Of a DNA stretch of 64,000 nucleotides, positions 24,693 through 37,000 are shown piece after piece. Position numbers and translations under genes: made by a program. This stretch comes from Hevea brasiliensis (Eukaryota; Streptophyta; Magnoliopsida; Malpighiales; Euphorbiaceae). The DNA lies in contig NC_079499.1 in assembly GCF_030052815.1 (NCBI RefSeq), positions 101,156,480-101,220,479 on the forward strand. Direction: 5' to 3'. Every line of letters begins with the position of its first letter. The stretch's first letter is position 1. The notes beneath the pieces are model-generated. The model was not told the origin of the DNA, made no database searches, and saw nothing but the letters and a program-made list of their open reading frames with translations.

Positions 24693-24971
24693 TATGTAAA
24701 TGGAACCACTTACGGAACAAATATGTTAGACCTGTATGACTATGAGAGGAGAAGAAGCAGTGCATGGGTTGCATTGAATACATTATCAATCGAAGGATAA
24801 CTTTGAGCGGTTAATAATATATAATTGTCGATTAAAAAATTCCCTTCATGGGCCATAGAACATTGTCAAATATTGTAAATTTTTAATTTTTTTTATTCAT
24901 TCAAACATTGGGTAAATAAATCACTTAGAAATATAGAATTAGTTAGTTAAATGTTGAAAGGTACCTTTTAA
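24365..24971. other. 3' flank of the ARM/TPR gene, with a CT/CA microsatellite
   Basis: A compound (CT)n-(CA)n run lies at 24659-24692. The 3'UTR of the ARM/TPR gene should occupy the right part of this stretch. Nothing else is recognised. Confidence 0.6.
24892..24897 (-). terminator. Candidate polyadenylation signal AATAAA for the ARM/TPR gene
   Basis: AATAAA on the minus strand, about 75 nt downstream of the TAA stop at 24974-24972. In AT-rich DNA such hexamers arise by chance, so this is position-based support only. Confidence 0.3.
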
Positions 24972-27953
24972 TTATGCCTTATCACATTTATCTTTACTCT
25001 CATCCTCATTCTTCCATTCACTATCATCATCATCATCACCCATTTCACCTCTTCCATCATTTCCCATATCACTTTCGCTTGCTGTTTCCCATTCTGAATC
25101 ATCACTGTCTTGGCCATAAACATCACCAGCATCTCCTTCATAGTGGACACCCCCATGTTTGATAGCTGCCTCTCTAAATAACCAGGCAGCACGCATCTGC
25201 TTCTTGACTAGGCGCTCCGCATAGTCAGGAACTTTATTGTGCCTCAAACATAGATCAGGGTCATTTGATTGAGAGCATTCATTAATGAACAGAATGGCAT
25301 CTAACAAGCTCTCTTTAGCTAGTCCCAGCATGTCATAAGCCTGAGCTCTTCTCCAAAGGCTTTTTGCATGACGATTAAGAGGGTTGTGAAGACAAAGTGC
25401 ATGTGTAGCATCACTTATAGCAGCCGAGGGTTGTTGTAACAGAAGATGACACTGAGCTCGATTACTGTATAGAACAACTCTCTCTTTTTTGGATCTCATT
25501 GGACACAATGACAATGCTTCAGAGTACTTTGATGCAGCTCCAGATATATTTCCTGATGAGAACAAGGAATTTCCTTCAAGCTTGACCACTAATGCTGCAG
25601 CCTGCTTGATATGTAGATCTTCCTTTGGCATATTCTTTTCCCATTTCATTCTTTGTTTTGAGTTTAACAATTCCCCAATCAGTTCTTTTGTGTGGTTACT
25701 GACAGAGTTACGCCCTGTCCCTTGTGATTGAATACAATCCTGAAGAACATTAACAATGGAATCACCAAGCTTTTTTTGATCACCCAGAGCTTTGATCTCT
25801 GCAAGGTCTATCAGGGCAGGAACTGCCTTATCGATCACCTATAAAAAAGGTAAAGTAACAATAAGAAAACAAAATTCTAAAGTTGAATATCCAAAACAAA
25901 ATATTTAATGGTTATTACAATCCCTATTTGGAGATGCATTTCTAGCATCAAGCTATTGGTTTCCTTCTATATGAAATGACATAATGTTGCAATTTCATCA
26001 GCACTTGTTAAACTGGATGATTCATCTCCCCTGGAAGTTCGAACTTAAAACATCCACAAATCAAAGAAAATGAAATACTTATTGTCATTTAATAGGAACA
26101 AGTATTAATATGTACAATGGATTGTGATAGTTAGCATTATGTTAGAAAACTTAGAATAATGTAAAAATTGCATTATTTGTACTTTGCATCCTGTGGACCA
26201 TGCTTGCTACATTACCTGATTGAACAAATTTGAAGAAACCACCTAAATGGAGCTTCTCTCTCTCTCTCTCTCTCTCTCACATAGACTCATACTTATATGC
26301 AGATCCACACATATACTTTTCATTATTATAACTCATATCATTCCTAGTGAATTTTCCGCACTCTTTCACCGAGTACAGAGTATAAACATGTAGATATGCA
26401 TGCTTTGATTTTTTGATGATTTTTTTGCACCTAAACAACATAAATCAATAGGTTGTTGCAATAAAATGCATGGATAGAGCAATCAGTACTCAAATTTAAA
26501 AAAAAAAATGCAGAATATGAAATGTCTAGATCCTTAAAACATAATCCTTGAGGCACATTGTCAGTCGAAATCCTTAATGGGAATGAGTTCACAAGATGAT
26601 CTTCAACATCTCATTCACTAATTAGAGGGTAAATTATACCAAGTTCCACTGTTCCAAAACCTTAACGTTCACTCCAGCAGTAATTTCCAAAGTAAGCAAG
26701 ATGGTCCATCAAACATCACTATTTGCATCCTCAATAACATAAACGAATTGAAAAACTATTATAGTAAACAAATGTTACTGCATTGAGAGTTACAAATGAA
26801 TTTGTGCTAAACAAGAACAGGACAGGAAGGAAGTTCAATAGTATGCAGTTTAAGCAGTTTTCAATAGAAAATCAAATAAATATAATTATCATCACAACTC
26901 AAAAGAAAGTTTTCATGGCAACAACGATACTGGAAAACAAAAAGAAAAAGAAAAAAGAACATGTCATGTAGGTATTCCATTTACCTTATGGCAAGTATTT
27001 GGATCTTGAAGCAACCAAAGAAGACAATCTATAGCCATATACTGCCAATCATCTGACGAGCTAGCAATGTTGCACAATGCCTCAATTATACCAGGACAGC
27101 TAGCAACAGGTCCCCTACCAAGCTTATGATGACAAATTGTTCTCAATAAACCAATACCAGCAGGTGAATTCTCATTAACAAGTCCACCCCACATGCCTGG
27201 CAGTTTTACTAAGAATTCAGGCTTGCAAATGGTAGGAATAAACTCAGGCTTGAAAGCAAAACAATTAATAAGCTGAAGTGACCAGCATTGCAACTGACTA
27301 GCCCATTCCTCCGCTTTCCTGGACTCCATTTCAACACCTCCCATGCCACGAGTAAGCAAATCACAATGATAACTTAGCCTTCTATCAACATACTGGTAAA
27401 AATGAGAGTAAACAATTTCTAGTGAACTCATTGCAAGTTGAATGGAAAGCTCAAGTATTTCACCATGACTTGCTACAGAAGGAAAAGTGCTGGCATATGT
27501 AGCCAAGTGTCCTAGAGCTCGTACTGCCACTCTCTGTTCAACCCATGTCAATCTCCCCCTCAAAAGCTCAACCAGGGGAGGAATTACACCAGCGTGGACA
27601 GCACTTTCCGCAAATTCTTCCATATTCATGGTGTAGGATCCAATGATATGAGCAGCATAATAAGGAATGTAGATGTTCTGATCGAGAGAAAGCCACCTGC
27701 GATTCTTTAAACCCTTCCATATAAGTGCAGCCATGCATTCAAATATTCCCAACTCAATGAACTCAGGATCATTGGGATGTGCCATGGCAGTGTTCCAAAG
27801 ACCACTGATTGGGAGAACCTGGCCATCATCATCCTGTGAAGGAAGTTCCCTGAAAAATTTCAATATACTTGCTCTGCGCTTGCTTGGATTTCCTTCCTTC
27901 ATGACGCAGAAAAAGCATCCTGGGTATGGACAGTCTGATGATACTTTGTCCAT
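24972..27953 (-). CDS. ARM-repeat/TPR protein with acidic C-terminal tail, 611 residues, complete
   Basis: Two coding exons: 27953-26985 (323 codons, ATG start, donor AAG then GTAAAT) and 25838-24972 (288 codons plus TAA, acceptor TTATAG). The 1,146-bp intron is in phase 0. Residues 60-320 are alpha-helical and armadillo-like, with a clear repeat at 121-155 (VIPPLVELL, then VAVRALGHL). Residues 404-512 form three TPR-like helical pairs (LEGNSLFSSGNISGAASKY, VVLYSNRAQCHLLL, LWRRAQAYDMLG). Residues 557-608 are rich in D, E and S with two DDSEW copies. Cys8, Cys13 and Cys16 cluster at the N-terminus. Plants have conserved ARM/TPR proteins of this layout with no settled function. The TPR block resembles co-chaperone TPRs but lacks enough here to claim Hsp90 binding. 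The frame is intact. A CT microsatellite lies in the intron at about 26251-26278. Confidence 0.9.
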
Positions 27954-28044
27954 GCTCAGAGCCTCAGATATTCAACTTGATAGAATTCACACACCACCAA
28001 GTCAATTCTTCATTGAATGGTGAATCGCATAAATACTTTAAGCA
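27954..28044 (-). other. Inferred 5'UTR segment directly upstream of the ARM/TPR start codon
   Basis: A minus-strand acceptor TTTTTATGCAG ends at 28045, so the coding exon probably begins at 28044 and has 91 nt of leader before the ATG at 27953. The 5'UTR intron would then span 28045-29168. I see nothing coding in that intron, which is ordinary AT-rich sequence. Confidence 0.45.
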
Positions 28045-29168
28045 CTGCATAAAAATGACACCTCAGTTTCCAAAAATAATAGCATGAACTAATAACAATG
28101 GCAGCGATAAAAAAAGGTCCACATCTTGTCTTTCTGTATGATAAAAGTTCACATTCTCGCAACCATTCAAATAGAAATCAAGGTTTTTAAACAAGCGAAC
28201 CTTACCAGCTTTACGTTAAAAATACATAACTTCCATTCTGCATATTCAAATAAGTGGTACATGTTGCAGAAGTTGCAAACGATTGTTAAAAATGCACAAA
28301 AATGTCCAAACTTAAATTTAAATTGTCAGTAAAACAAGTGCTGTATTTTCCTCATATTCCTATTTCCAGCTCAAAATCATTAAAAAAAATGTGGCTGACT
28401 AACTAGGTAGCATTATTCTCGTGACATCCCATTATCAATTTCCACACAAGCCCTTTCCAGGAACTTTCAGGTACTTTCCATTATGCACTAATTATGAAAT
28501 TGCAGGGTGCAAACAACTTAACTGTCACTCCCATTTTTCCTGAGAGAGTTTCCCAAAGTGTATGTGCATGGGAATTGATACCCGATATCAAAACAGTTGG
28601 TTATGACAGCAGAAGTTGATTATAATCATATCAAAATTCACATGATACAAAAAATTGAAATACCAAATTTTTATTGCTGTCGCATCAATATACTCAGCCA
28701 TTAATTATTATTTTTTAAAAGAAACCTTTAATTTTGAGCATTTGAATTCTTTTTAAGTACAGAAGCAATTTCTTTAGCAGTTTGAACTAACCATAAAGAC
28801 CAATTATCTTATCTAGTCAATTAACACGAAAGTAGGTCATAGGAAAGAACTTAGCAGTAAACAAACAGTATTACAATCTCTTCTCAAACAAACACAGTAA
28901 ACCACTAAATCGATTAGATCTAAAAGAACCAAACTTTAATGCATTAAACTAAAAACAAAGCCGACCCAAGTCCTTAAATAAGATCCAAAATCCATAGTCC
29001 ACCCATCCCATATAACAACAAAACCCAACCAGAGAAAAGCTCCACCATAAATGCTATGCTATGTATGCTGGTAAAAGTCGAGAAAAAAGTAAGGATTTTG
29101 AAAACAAGAAAATAAAAGCAGAAAACATTCAAGGAAAAAAAAAACAGAGTAACAGAGAATTAAGATAC

Positions 29169-29354
29169 CTAGGAAGATTAGGTTTCCGTAAAGGCTAGAG
29201 AGAAGAAGAAGAAGAAGAAGAAGAAGAGGGAATGGCACTAAAATTCTCCAGCGAAAACGCCAAAAGAAAGAAACTTTCTTTTTGTGTTGTATGAAACGAG
29301 ATTACAAAGTACAAACAGCCGCTTTCTTCGTCTCCTGCTGCAGAGCGGAAACGC

Positions 29355-29392
<38 letters not shown>

Positions 29393-29400
29393 GTGAGTAG
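29169..29400 (-). other. Inferred first non-coding exon of the ARM/TPR gene, with TTC and CT repeats
   Basis: Minus-strand text ending CTTCCTAG is followed by the donor GTATCT (GT at 29168-29167). On the sense strand the exon carries a (TTC)n run (29202-29227) and upstream a (CT)n run (29360-29389), a pyrimidine-rich layout common in plant 5' leaders. The transcription start is unknown; 29400 is only a working limit. Confidence 0.5.
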
Positions 29401-32163
29401 AGGTGGAGTTGACAGAAAATGAGGATGGAGCTGCTTCCTTTTGATTTGTTTGATTCTGACAGAGGAGAGTGGGAGTAGGATCATGTAATGATTTGCATTA
29501 CTGTTTTAATGAAATAGCAAAAATTCATCAAATGATTAAAATTTCCATTTTCTTAAATCAAATATTCCCTTCATATTATAAAATTAGGTTCACTTTCTTT
29601 TTATCTATTTTAAATTATAAATTATTTTTTATAAAATATCTTTATTTATTATTTTATTTTATTTCAATTAAAAATTAAAATTCGTTAATTTTATATATTT
29701 TAATAATATAAGTTATTTATTATAAAATAAATAAAATTTATTAATTTAATTATATTAATTATATGTTATAGTTTTCTCCTACTTTTGCACTGGTTTGCAC
29801 GCGCTTAAATGTAAACTAAGAGATGGCTGCTGAGTTTGGAAAAATTTTTCTTTTTCAGGTTCGCCTCATTTTATTAGCTTATTAAAAATTATATAATATA
29901 CCATCAAGCATAGTAATTTAGTAAAATAAATTTATTCTATATTGATTTTAATTTTTATATTAATATAATAATTAAATATTATTTTTATTTAAAAATACAA
30001 TAAAAATAAACGACGAATTATTCAATAAAAAATAGTACATTATTTATATATTTTTTAATTATAATATTGTATAATTTTCCGAGATAAATAAGAGCGTGGA
30101 GAGGGGGAGGGAAAGGGAGCGCGTGGAGAAATGGAAATGGAAAGAAAAAGGCCAATTGGGTAGCGTAGCATAATTGTGGCAACAGCAACAAAGATGGCTT
30201 TAGTTTGTGGATTTTGGTCCCATTTCCCTCCACGCCTGTCTATTTGGTCCAACTTCGTCTTTTTCCTTTTGAATTTCATGCTCCCAAATGACAATAGTAC
30301 CCTCTTAAATTTCCTAAGCACAAATTATTTTTATATATAATTTTATGCATAAAATATGAATAATGCTATTTGTTTTTATGAGATTATTTTATTAGGAATT
30401 AAAGCTAAATGAGAAATTTCAATGTAGTTTATTTTTTATTTAATTTATCTTAAAAATTTTAATTTAAGCTTAATTTTACTTAAAAACTAAAAAAATAATC
30501 TATTTAATTTTTAGATTTAAATTAAGAACAAGAAATTAAGTAATTTAGTCTCAAAATTAAAAAATTAAATTTCTTAATTTTTTATTTAAATTAAAAAATT
30601 TAATCAATAAATTTAAATTTCGGGCTAAATTAAATTTAAATTAAAATTTTAACTTAAATTAAATAAAAAATTAAAAATGTGCTAAATTAAATTTTTTTAA
30701 TAAGTACATGAATTAAATTAAATATTTTACTACATTATTAATTATATTTTTATTAAAAAAAAATTAAAAAATACTCTCGGTGCATTAATTTTTAATATAT
30801 TATATACTCATAAAAATATAGTTATTCCATAAATTATGGGATATGGATTCCATCTCATTGTGAAAGAATGAGTAAGTGCTTTGAGGACACCTAATAAAAT
30901 CTCTTTTTAAAAAAATATTTTTAAATTCATATTAAGATTTTATTTTGTTTACTTTTATTATATTATTTTTTTTAATTTTCATAAAAAGAAAGGCTGGGGT
31001 AAAATAGAATATTTAAAAATTTGAGAATAAATAAGTAATCATGAGTCATTCTCAAAGTTCATGAGCCTTGGCATTTGATTTAAAAGCTTAATCATTTCAA
31101 TGGCTTTGCCAAATAAGAGAAAATCTGAATTAATTTTATTTCTTTCAAACACTTACAAAATTTCATTTATGTGAAATTAAGAAAGATATCAAATTTGAAA
31201 TAAAAATAATAAATAAATTAACGATTAAAATAAAATTTAATCAATTTTTTTAAATATAAATAAAATTTATAGTTAAAAGTCATATAGTACTATCATTTTT
31301 ATTATAAATTTTAGCAGCTGAATATTCATAATTTTTAAATAAATGTTCAAATTATCATATGTACTAATCATTAAAAACTCAACTACTTAATTAAATAAGC
31401 ACTGGCTAGTATTTCAAATTGGATAAATAAATTCATGTTTTGGACTCACACATATAAATATATTCCATCAGAAAAAAAAAGGAGAAGTCTGAGATTTTCA
31501 AATTTGAATTTCTTATTCATATGTGTATCAATATAATGATGAAAATTATTTTTTTAATTGTTATTAAACTTAGTTATACGATTATCATAGATAATAAGAT
31601 TCATGTTTAGGTGTCCTGTCAAATGGAGTGAAACTCACATTTTAATCTAAAATGGGTCAAAAAATATAAAATTATATCCTAAAATCGTAAGATTTTACAA
31701 CAGACTAAAATATTTTTTTTTAAATATAATCATATTTATATAAATATATAAATAAATTTTCATGTATATTTAAATATTAAAAGTTATTGGAAAAAACCTT
31801 ATATATTATTAAGTTTTATATTCAAATTATTTTAATTTTAAATGAAATATTTTATTCATTAAGAATTTAATATTTTATATATATATATATATATATATCA
31901 TATTTGAAAGTATAATTCCAAATTTCAACTTTAAAAAGATGTAAATACAAATAATAGAAATATTTGATAAATAATATATAAGAATTAAATCAAATTTATC
32001 ATAATTGAAATGTAATAAAAACAGTTAAAAAATATAAAAAATTAAAATATATACATGATAATTATAGTAAAAAAAAATAGTTATTACTATATTTAAAAAT
32101 TAAAAAATTTAAAATGATGCTAAAATAAACAAATGACAATAATTTTGATAAATTAAAAATAAA
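29401..32163. other. AT-rich intergenic region, no genes recognised
   Basis: The left part should include the ARM/TPR promoter. A purine-rich GC patch at about 30085-30160 (GGAGAGGGGGAGGG) stands out but gives no known domain. From 30300 on, the sequence is AT-rich with many A/T-only palindromic stretches (notably 30460-30720) and a short AT run near 31877-31898. Confidence 0.6.
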
Positions 32164-33603
32164 TGTTGGACCTAGGTGTTTTAACCCATATTTTGATGAT
32201 AATAAACAATTAGTGTGCTATTAATATACTTTGGAAGTATTTGTGTTGAGTTTGTTGGCCCTAGATTCAAAATTGTCAAATTGCTTCAAATCAAGATTAA
32301 GAAAGAGTAAGATAAGGAAGTAAATATTTTTGGGACCCTATAATATAACTTTTATTTATTTTATATCTTGTAAATCTCATTTAATTAATTGTGTTTGCTC
32401 AAGTCTAGGTGGTACTAAGAATATATTGTTCAACTTAGTTTTCACCTAATTCTTTGTCAAGGGAAAATTAAATAAATTTTTCAAAAATGCAAAATTAATT
32501 TTGAAAAGTATTTTAGTTGCAAAATACATTGGATTAGCTTTCCAATGGTTCAAACGGATCAAAAATCTGAGTTTATATCAAAAAGTTATGAGTTTTTTAA
32601 ACTATTAATTTTTTAGTGTCTTTACTTATAACTTTTTCTTGATCATGGGGGAGTCAAATGAAATTTTCACATTTAAGAAATGAAAATTTATTTTTAAAAG
32701 TGTTTTCATTGAAAATTTTATCAAGTTAGCTTTCCAACGGTTCAAACGGATCGAAAATCCGAGTTCCGTTAAAAAAGTTACGCATTTCCGAAGCTTAAGT
32801 GCCATTTTGACACTTTCTGTCCAAAGAGCACTTCGGCAGCCGAAAGTGGAAAGTTTGGCTGCCAAAGTTCATTCTTTAAATCATGGTTTTTGAGCTTTAA
32901 AAGTTATTTTGTCTAGAGAGCACTCCGGCAGCCGAAAGTGACTTTTCAAAAGCTATTTTTTAGCGCTCCAACCTTCGACAGCCGAAGTAAATAACTTCGG
33001 CAGCCGAACCTAGGTTTTTGCAACTCGATAAAATAGAGCTTTGGGTGGTTAAACGGATAGTTTTTCATTTAATGTAACCCCAATGGCTATTTTCTTGCAA
33101 AAACTATAAATAGGCATCATTTATAACTAGAAATAAGTTTTACAACAATAATTTTTTTGAAAATTTATTGTGTTCTAAAGATTTTCTTCATTCTCTCTCT
33201 CTAAAACTTGAGCTACCATAGTTAATGTTGAGAACTTGATATTTGAGCTGTAAATTCTTTATTTTGAGAGTTCATTCAAGATTGTTGTGAGCACTTATTG
33301 TAATTCTGAGTGTGATAAAGCTTTAAATAACTCTTGAGTGTAAAGGGATTTGTAAAAGAGTAAGGGTTTGCTCTTGTGGTGATTGTAAGGGGTTTATTCT
33401 TCATCTAAAGAATAATTTTAATTGAGTTAACTCTCAAGGAGGGCCTTGAGGAGAGGACGTAGGCTTGGAATAGGCAAACCTCTATAAATTTCTTGTGTCA
33501 TCATTCTTCCTCTACTTTTCTTTGTGTTTAAATTTCTTTTAGTCATTAATTTTGCAATTAGAACCCAATTTACCTACCTCTTGAGTTGCTACAAGGGACA
33601 ATA
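32164..33603 (+). repeat. 5' LTR of the copia element (1,440 bp)
   Basis: Starts TGTTGGACC and ends GGGACAATA; the 3' LTR has the intact end ACA. It contains the TATA box at 33105, and upstream of it several copies of the palindromic phrase TTCGGCAGCCGAA and variants at about 32830-33010. Confidence 0.93.
33105..33113 (+). promoter_or_regulatory. TATA box of the copia 5' LTR
   Basis: TATAAATAG in the context AAAACTATAAATAGGCA, near the middle-right of the LTR as expected for a retrotransposon promoter. The 3' LTR has the matching TATAAATAA at 49144. Confidence 0.7.
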
Positions 33604-33605
33604 GG

Positions 33606-33617
33606 TGGTATCAGAGC
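33606..33617 (+). other. Primer-binding site, initiator methionine tRNA type
   Basis: TGGTATCAGAGC, two bases after the 5' LTR. This is the standard plant Ty1/copia PBS complementary to the 3' end of initiator tRNA-Met. Confidence 0.92.
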
Positions 33618-33661
33618 TAGTCTCCATTCTACAAGATATAATCATCTTGGAGTAAAGATCA

Positions 33662-34045
33662 ATGACAACCCTTAATGCACAAGAAGGTTAATCGATAGTA
33701 AAACCTCCTTTCTTTGATGGACATGATTTTCTCTATTGGAAGAATATGATGTATTACTTCCTTAAATCAGAAGGAGTGGATTTACGGGATATAATCGAAA
33801 ATGGTCCCTTCATTCCTATCAAAGTAGTAGATGGTGTGCATGTGCCAAAGACAAAGGGTGAATGGAGTAAGCATGACAAGTATATGTTTTCTTTGATTAT
33901 AAGAGCTTTGCATATGTTGAGAATTTCTTTAAATGATTTTTCTTATGCTAAAATTTCTAAATGCTCCAATGCTAAAGATATATGGGATTCTGTTGATTCT
34001 ATGTATAATTCTAACCATTGTTGTCAAGTTGATGAAGTTGAGTAT
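33662..34045 (+). pseudogene. Copia gag, N-terminal part
   Basis: The ATG at 33662 opens a frame with an early TAA at codon 10 (33689), then runs open to 34045. Text such as PPFFDGHDFLYWK, DIIENGPFIP and ISKCSNAKDIWDS matches the UBN2-type gag domain of plant copia elements, which forms the capsid-like particle. The frame is cut by the family C solo LTR; the next gag text resumes at 41287. Confidence 0.85.
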
Positions 34046-37000
34046 TGTGACACCCCTCACTCATCTACAGTGTAGCCAAGTAAGACATGTCACATCAGTG
34101 CCGGAACACCCTATTTTATCTTACTTTATCCGTTTAAAAATTTTGAACTAGTTATATTTTAAAATAAATTAAATTCATAGAAGAAACTGACGGAGTTTTC
34201 CCTAATTTATTACCATTTGGCGTGTCTCACTATTTACCTGTTTAAAAATCTCAACAATATTTCAATTCATATTCACCATAATCATCTCATCATTTCAAAC
34301 ATCATTATGAAATGCAATTCCATACTCATTTGTACAAATTCATTCATGCTTAATTAATATATAAAAATTTTTAAACTTCATTAAGATACATAATTTATAC
34401 ACTCATAACATAAATTCATAGTTTACATGATATACAAATTAATTACATATGAACTAGCTAATTTATTTATTTACATTACATAAATATTAATTACATTTTC
34501 ACAACTTACATTACATTATAAGAAATATTTAAAATGTACAGAATACATTATTATGATCTGTATGGACCTTATCTACATACATTGCTGAGGAGGTGACAAT
34601 CTTGAACACTTTGCAGATCCAGACTCCAAAATTCCAGTCTAATGTCCACTGGGCTTTATTTTCAGTATTTGCGCGAGGAAACAATCCATCGAGCTAAGCA
34701 TTTCTGCTTAGTAGTGCAATAATATAACAAGAAAATAATATACAAATAAAGATAGAAATAAAGCATGATTTGGGTAATCCAGAATTAATTTAATCTCATA
34801 CAAAATTTCTAATAGTAACTATCTTTTATCCTATTTGTTTATTTCTCATTGGAGGTGCTTAGTTCATAAATTTACAATATTAATATACAACATAAAAAGA
34901 TAATATAAAAATATTAAATTTATGCTTATATTATTATGTAAGACACATTTACAAAGTTTATTTAAGTTATAATTCTTTTGCTAATCTTTTTTAACACTTT
35001 CTCAATATTTCCTAGGTTATCTTATATCATTTCATAATAATTAAAATTCTTAGAGTTATTTCATAATAGATAAATTTTAATATTAATCTAGATCATTTCA
35101 TGTCTTTCTAATAAATAATTTCTTAGAGCTAATCTAATTTATTTCGGGTCTTTCTAACTCGTTTATTTAATTTCTAATATTTTAATTTCTAATATTCTTA
35201 ATTTATTTTACTGCCCAAGTAACCTATGACAAGTTAACTAAACTGGATAAGCGGGTCCCTGGGCACTGGACACCATGGTGTCTCGAGCTATCATACCATG
35301 GGACATAAAAAATGAAACATCAACCACGTATGCAATCAATATGGCTGAAAAGCCATGATAACAAATAATCAGGTATATATGTAACACCCCTATATGCATA
35401 GGTCTGTGTATTTTACTGTTCCAGTGACCGGTATTAGTTTGGACAATTAAAAGGATTAGAACCATATTTAAGACACCTAGAAAAGCCCTGAATGAAAATT
35501 AATAGTGATTACCAAAAGGTCAATTATAAATAAGAAAAACAAAGCGTAAAAGGTTAAATAAGCCGGGGGTCACAGCGATGGGTGACCTTACCGAGAAGTG
35601 ATTGCGAGGTCAGTTCCAACCCTAATTTTGAATGGGACATTATGACACCGCAGTCCTAAGAATTATTGCGAAACTAGTAGAAAAGAGAAAATCACAGAAA
35701 AGAGTTGATAAGTAGGTCAAATAATTAGGTCAGGGTTCCGGAAGAAATACTGAATTATTGGCAAACCGGATCAGACCGGCGAGGGGCAAATTGATCAATT
35801 CACCCCTAGAGGTGACTCATAATCTAACTGTCCAATAAAATGTGAGAAATTAAAATTTCAAAATATGGATTTAAATTAAAGAAGTATAAAGAAAACAAAG
35901 GAAAAAGAAAAGAAAATAAAAATAGAATCATGACATCACCTACATGACCTAAGCATGAAGTCATAAATAAATTTCATTTAATTAAAATTTTGACTAAGTC
36001 AATTATGGGAATAAAAACAAAAATTAAAAAGCAAATTTTCATTTCTTCTTCCTCACCAAGCCGGCACTCTCTCTCCATTCTCCATTAAAGCTCAATTTTG
36101 AGCTTGAGTAATCCCCAAATTTAACCCATAAATCCCCTAAATTTCTTAGTTAAAACTTATAATCAAGCTTTTGCAAGAGGATTAGAGGAAGAAAAATTCA
36201 TAAAAAGAAGTAGAAATTGGAAGAGGGAAAAGCTACCAAGAGGTTAGTGATTATTCTCTTAAATCTCTCTTTAGATTTATGCTCATGTGCATGAGTTAAA
36301 CTAGAAATTGTGTAAAAATTAAACAAAATCATACATAAGGGACTTGGAGAGATTTTCAGCCAACATGACATGAGTTAGGGTTTACATGATTTTGATGAAA
36401 TTAAAATGGTATGTAAGCTTGATTTAGTGTGTAGAAGATGAATATACACTTTAATTGCACCAATTAAATTAAGTAGTGAAATTAGGGTTCTTGAACCATT
36501 GAAATTGGGGAAAATTTTGAGGAAAATTAGTAATTGATGCAATGGGACCTAATTGAGACTTGAAATGATCAATTGGGGCCAAATGGAGTGTGTTGAAGTG
36601 ATGAGAATTGAAATCAAATTCGGATTGGTGAGAGTCAATTCTAGACAGCTAGACCAAGGTCCACTTTAGGGACCAAAACTGCAATTTTTCCACTCCAATT
36701 GGTGTGAGGCCAATTGGATATGAAAGTAGACACATAATGTCACAATCCTCATGTAGAAACCCTGCCCAGAAAATGACTTTAAGTTAGTGAATAATTAGGT
36801 CAAACCCGGAGTTGGCACACTGTCACTGTACCAAAATAACCAAATAAACAGTGTTTATTTATTTGGCCATAACTTAGTCTAGGAAGGTCCAAATGATCTG
36901 AATTTTATACCGATGGGAAGCTGAGATGTAGCACTATAACTTTTATGAAGAACACAAACCCATATTCTGACCATAACCTATTCAAAAAGTGAGCTACAAT

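Noticed and set aside
24974..25162. Histidine-rich plus-strand frame
   Set aside because: Antisense of the acidic tail of the ARM/TPR protein.
30018..30321. Two frames of 71 and 88 codons, minus strand
   Set aside because: No domain, purine-run composition and overlapping frames; chance in the purine-rich patch.
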